Assembly (NCBI GenBank): GCA_027575765.1
Contig: JANBPT010000966.1
Location: 1 to 17,758 of the forward strand
Length of the DNA: 17,758 nucleotides
Direction of reading: 5' to 3'
DNA from: Tieghemiomyces parasiticus
Taxonomy: Eukaryota > Kickxellomycota > Dimargaritomycetes > Dimargaritales > Dimargaritaceae
Position numbers and translations under genes: made by a program. The notes below the pieces were generated by a model, which saw only the letters and a program-made list of their open reading frames with translations, ran no database searches and had not been told where the DNA came from. Below are positions 17,149-17,758 of this stretch, one piece after another. Numbering within the stretch: the stretch's first letter is position 1; each line of letters starts with the position of its first letter.

Positions 17149-17758
17149 CGTAGGAGCGAGCGCCGACAGGCGTTTGTGGTAGAGGGGGGGGGCGAAAGGC
17201 TGCAGGTCGTGTACTTGTAAAGTGTACCAGTGGGCCGAATGGGCAGGGCAAGGGGTGCCACTGGGACGTATGTGGAGCAGAAGAAGAAGGGGGGTTAGAA
17301 ATAATGTAAAAATTAGGATAAGGATAGAACCGGCAGTGCGGGATAATGCCCAGATGACAGATGCCGGCGGTTATAAATGCAGTGCAAGTGAACGAAGCCA
17401 GTGGTGATTGGATCAGCACGGTGGGGAAGGGAAGGGAAAGGGATAGAGACGATCGGCCGGCGCGCGGATGGAAAAAAGTATGAAGGAAGGGGCCAAGAGA
17501 AAAGGTTTAGGTGTAATGCCAAAAGTAGACAGTGTTGGCGGTGGTACGTAGGAGGACGGCCGTGATCGCAGGTTAATGATGAACAGCCCACGGCCAGTAG
17601 GGGGGAGGTGGAGGTGAGGGTGAATAGGGCACAGATGAGTGACACGAACTGAAGGGTAGCCCCACACGACTAATGCTGCGGGGCAGGAGTAGAGCTTATT
17701 TGGTCGCGGACCAGGAGGGATCGACACCACGGCACCTGCATAGTCCCACCAGCAGGGT

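Larger units (their letters stand above)
15847..17758 (-). promoter_or_regulatory. Long pyrimidine-rich kinase leader/promoter region
   Basis: Nearly 2 kb upstream of the kinase are C/T-rich on its coding strand and carry no gene I can support. The region includes three copies each of GATAGGTCCA and AACGAGTG (listed separately), a CACGTG E-box (16435-16440), a TGACGT half-site (16394-16399), a possible TATA box on the minus strand near 17376-17370, a strong candidate donor (17149/17148) and good acceptor-like tracts at 16981 and 16024. A long spliced 5'UTR is plausible. An ATG frame from 16936 to 16493 (147 codons, minus) is low-complexity and weak. Confidence 0.45.

Overview
The window looks like nuclear DNA from a fungus, probably an early-diverging or otherwise non-yeast lineage. 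The reasons are an intron-less eukaryotic tRNA-Pro with internal A and B boxes and a Pol III T-tract, GT-AG spliceosomal introns with GTAAGT-type donors, a Srk1/Rck2-type kinase (a fungal MAPK-activated kinase family), fungal bestrophin-like channels and a Dal5/Tna1-type transporter. I cannot place the species. No bacterial operons, CRISPR arrays, insertion sequences or viral genes were seen.

Layout. (1) 1-3190 is comparatively AT-rich and holds one confident gene, tRNA-Pro(CGG) at 769-840, plus two palindromic, TATA-containing spots (1666-1701 and 2141-2156) that may be old promoter or LTR pieces. (2) 3191-4980 (minus) is a three-exon MFS anion:cation symporter gene that I spliced by phase and family homology to 495 residues. 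(3) 5892-7247 (minus) and 10598-12037 (plus) are two intron-less paralogous bestrophin-like anion channel genes, head to head across a 3.35-kb spacer. (4) 13009-15846 (minus) is a two-exon Srk1/Rck2-type Ser/Thr kinase gene of 857 residues. It converges on the second bestrophin gene, and its upstream region (to 17758) is a long pyrimidine-rich leader or promoter with repeated motifs.

How the genes relate: three encode membrane solute or ion transport proteins, and the fourth is a stress-MAPK-activated kinase type. A functional link (osmotic or stress control of anion flux) is only a hypothesis from adjacency. The most interesting signals lie outside the coding sequence: three exact copies of GATAGGTCCA and three of AACGAGTG upstream of the kinase; a 51-codon upstream frame whose stop overlaps the kinase start as ATGA; a stop-free, in-frame 264-nt intron in the kinase N-lobe; a shared TCCTWACTMC element in sense orientation just upstream of all four start codons; and different predicted pore-neck residues in the two bestrophin paralogs.
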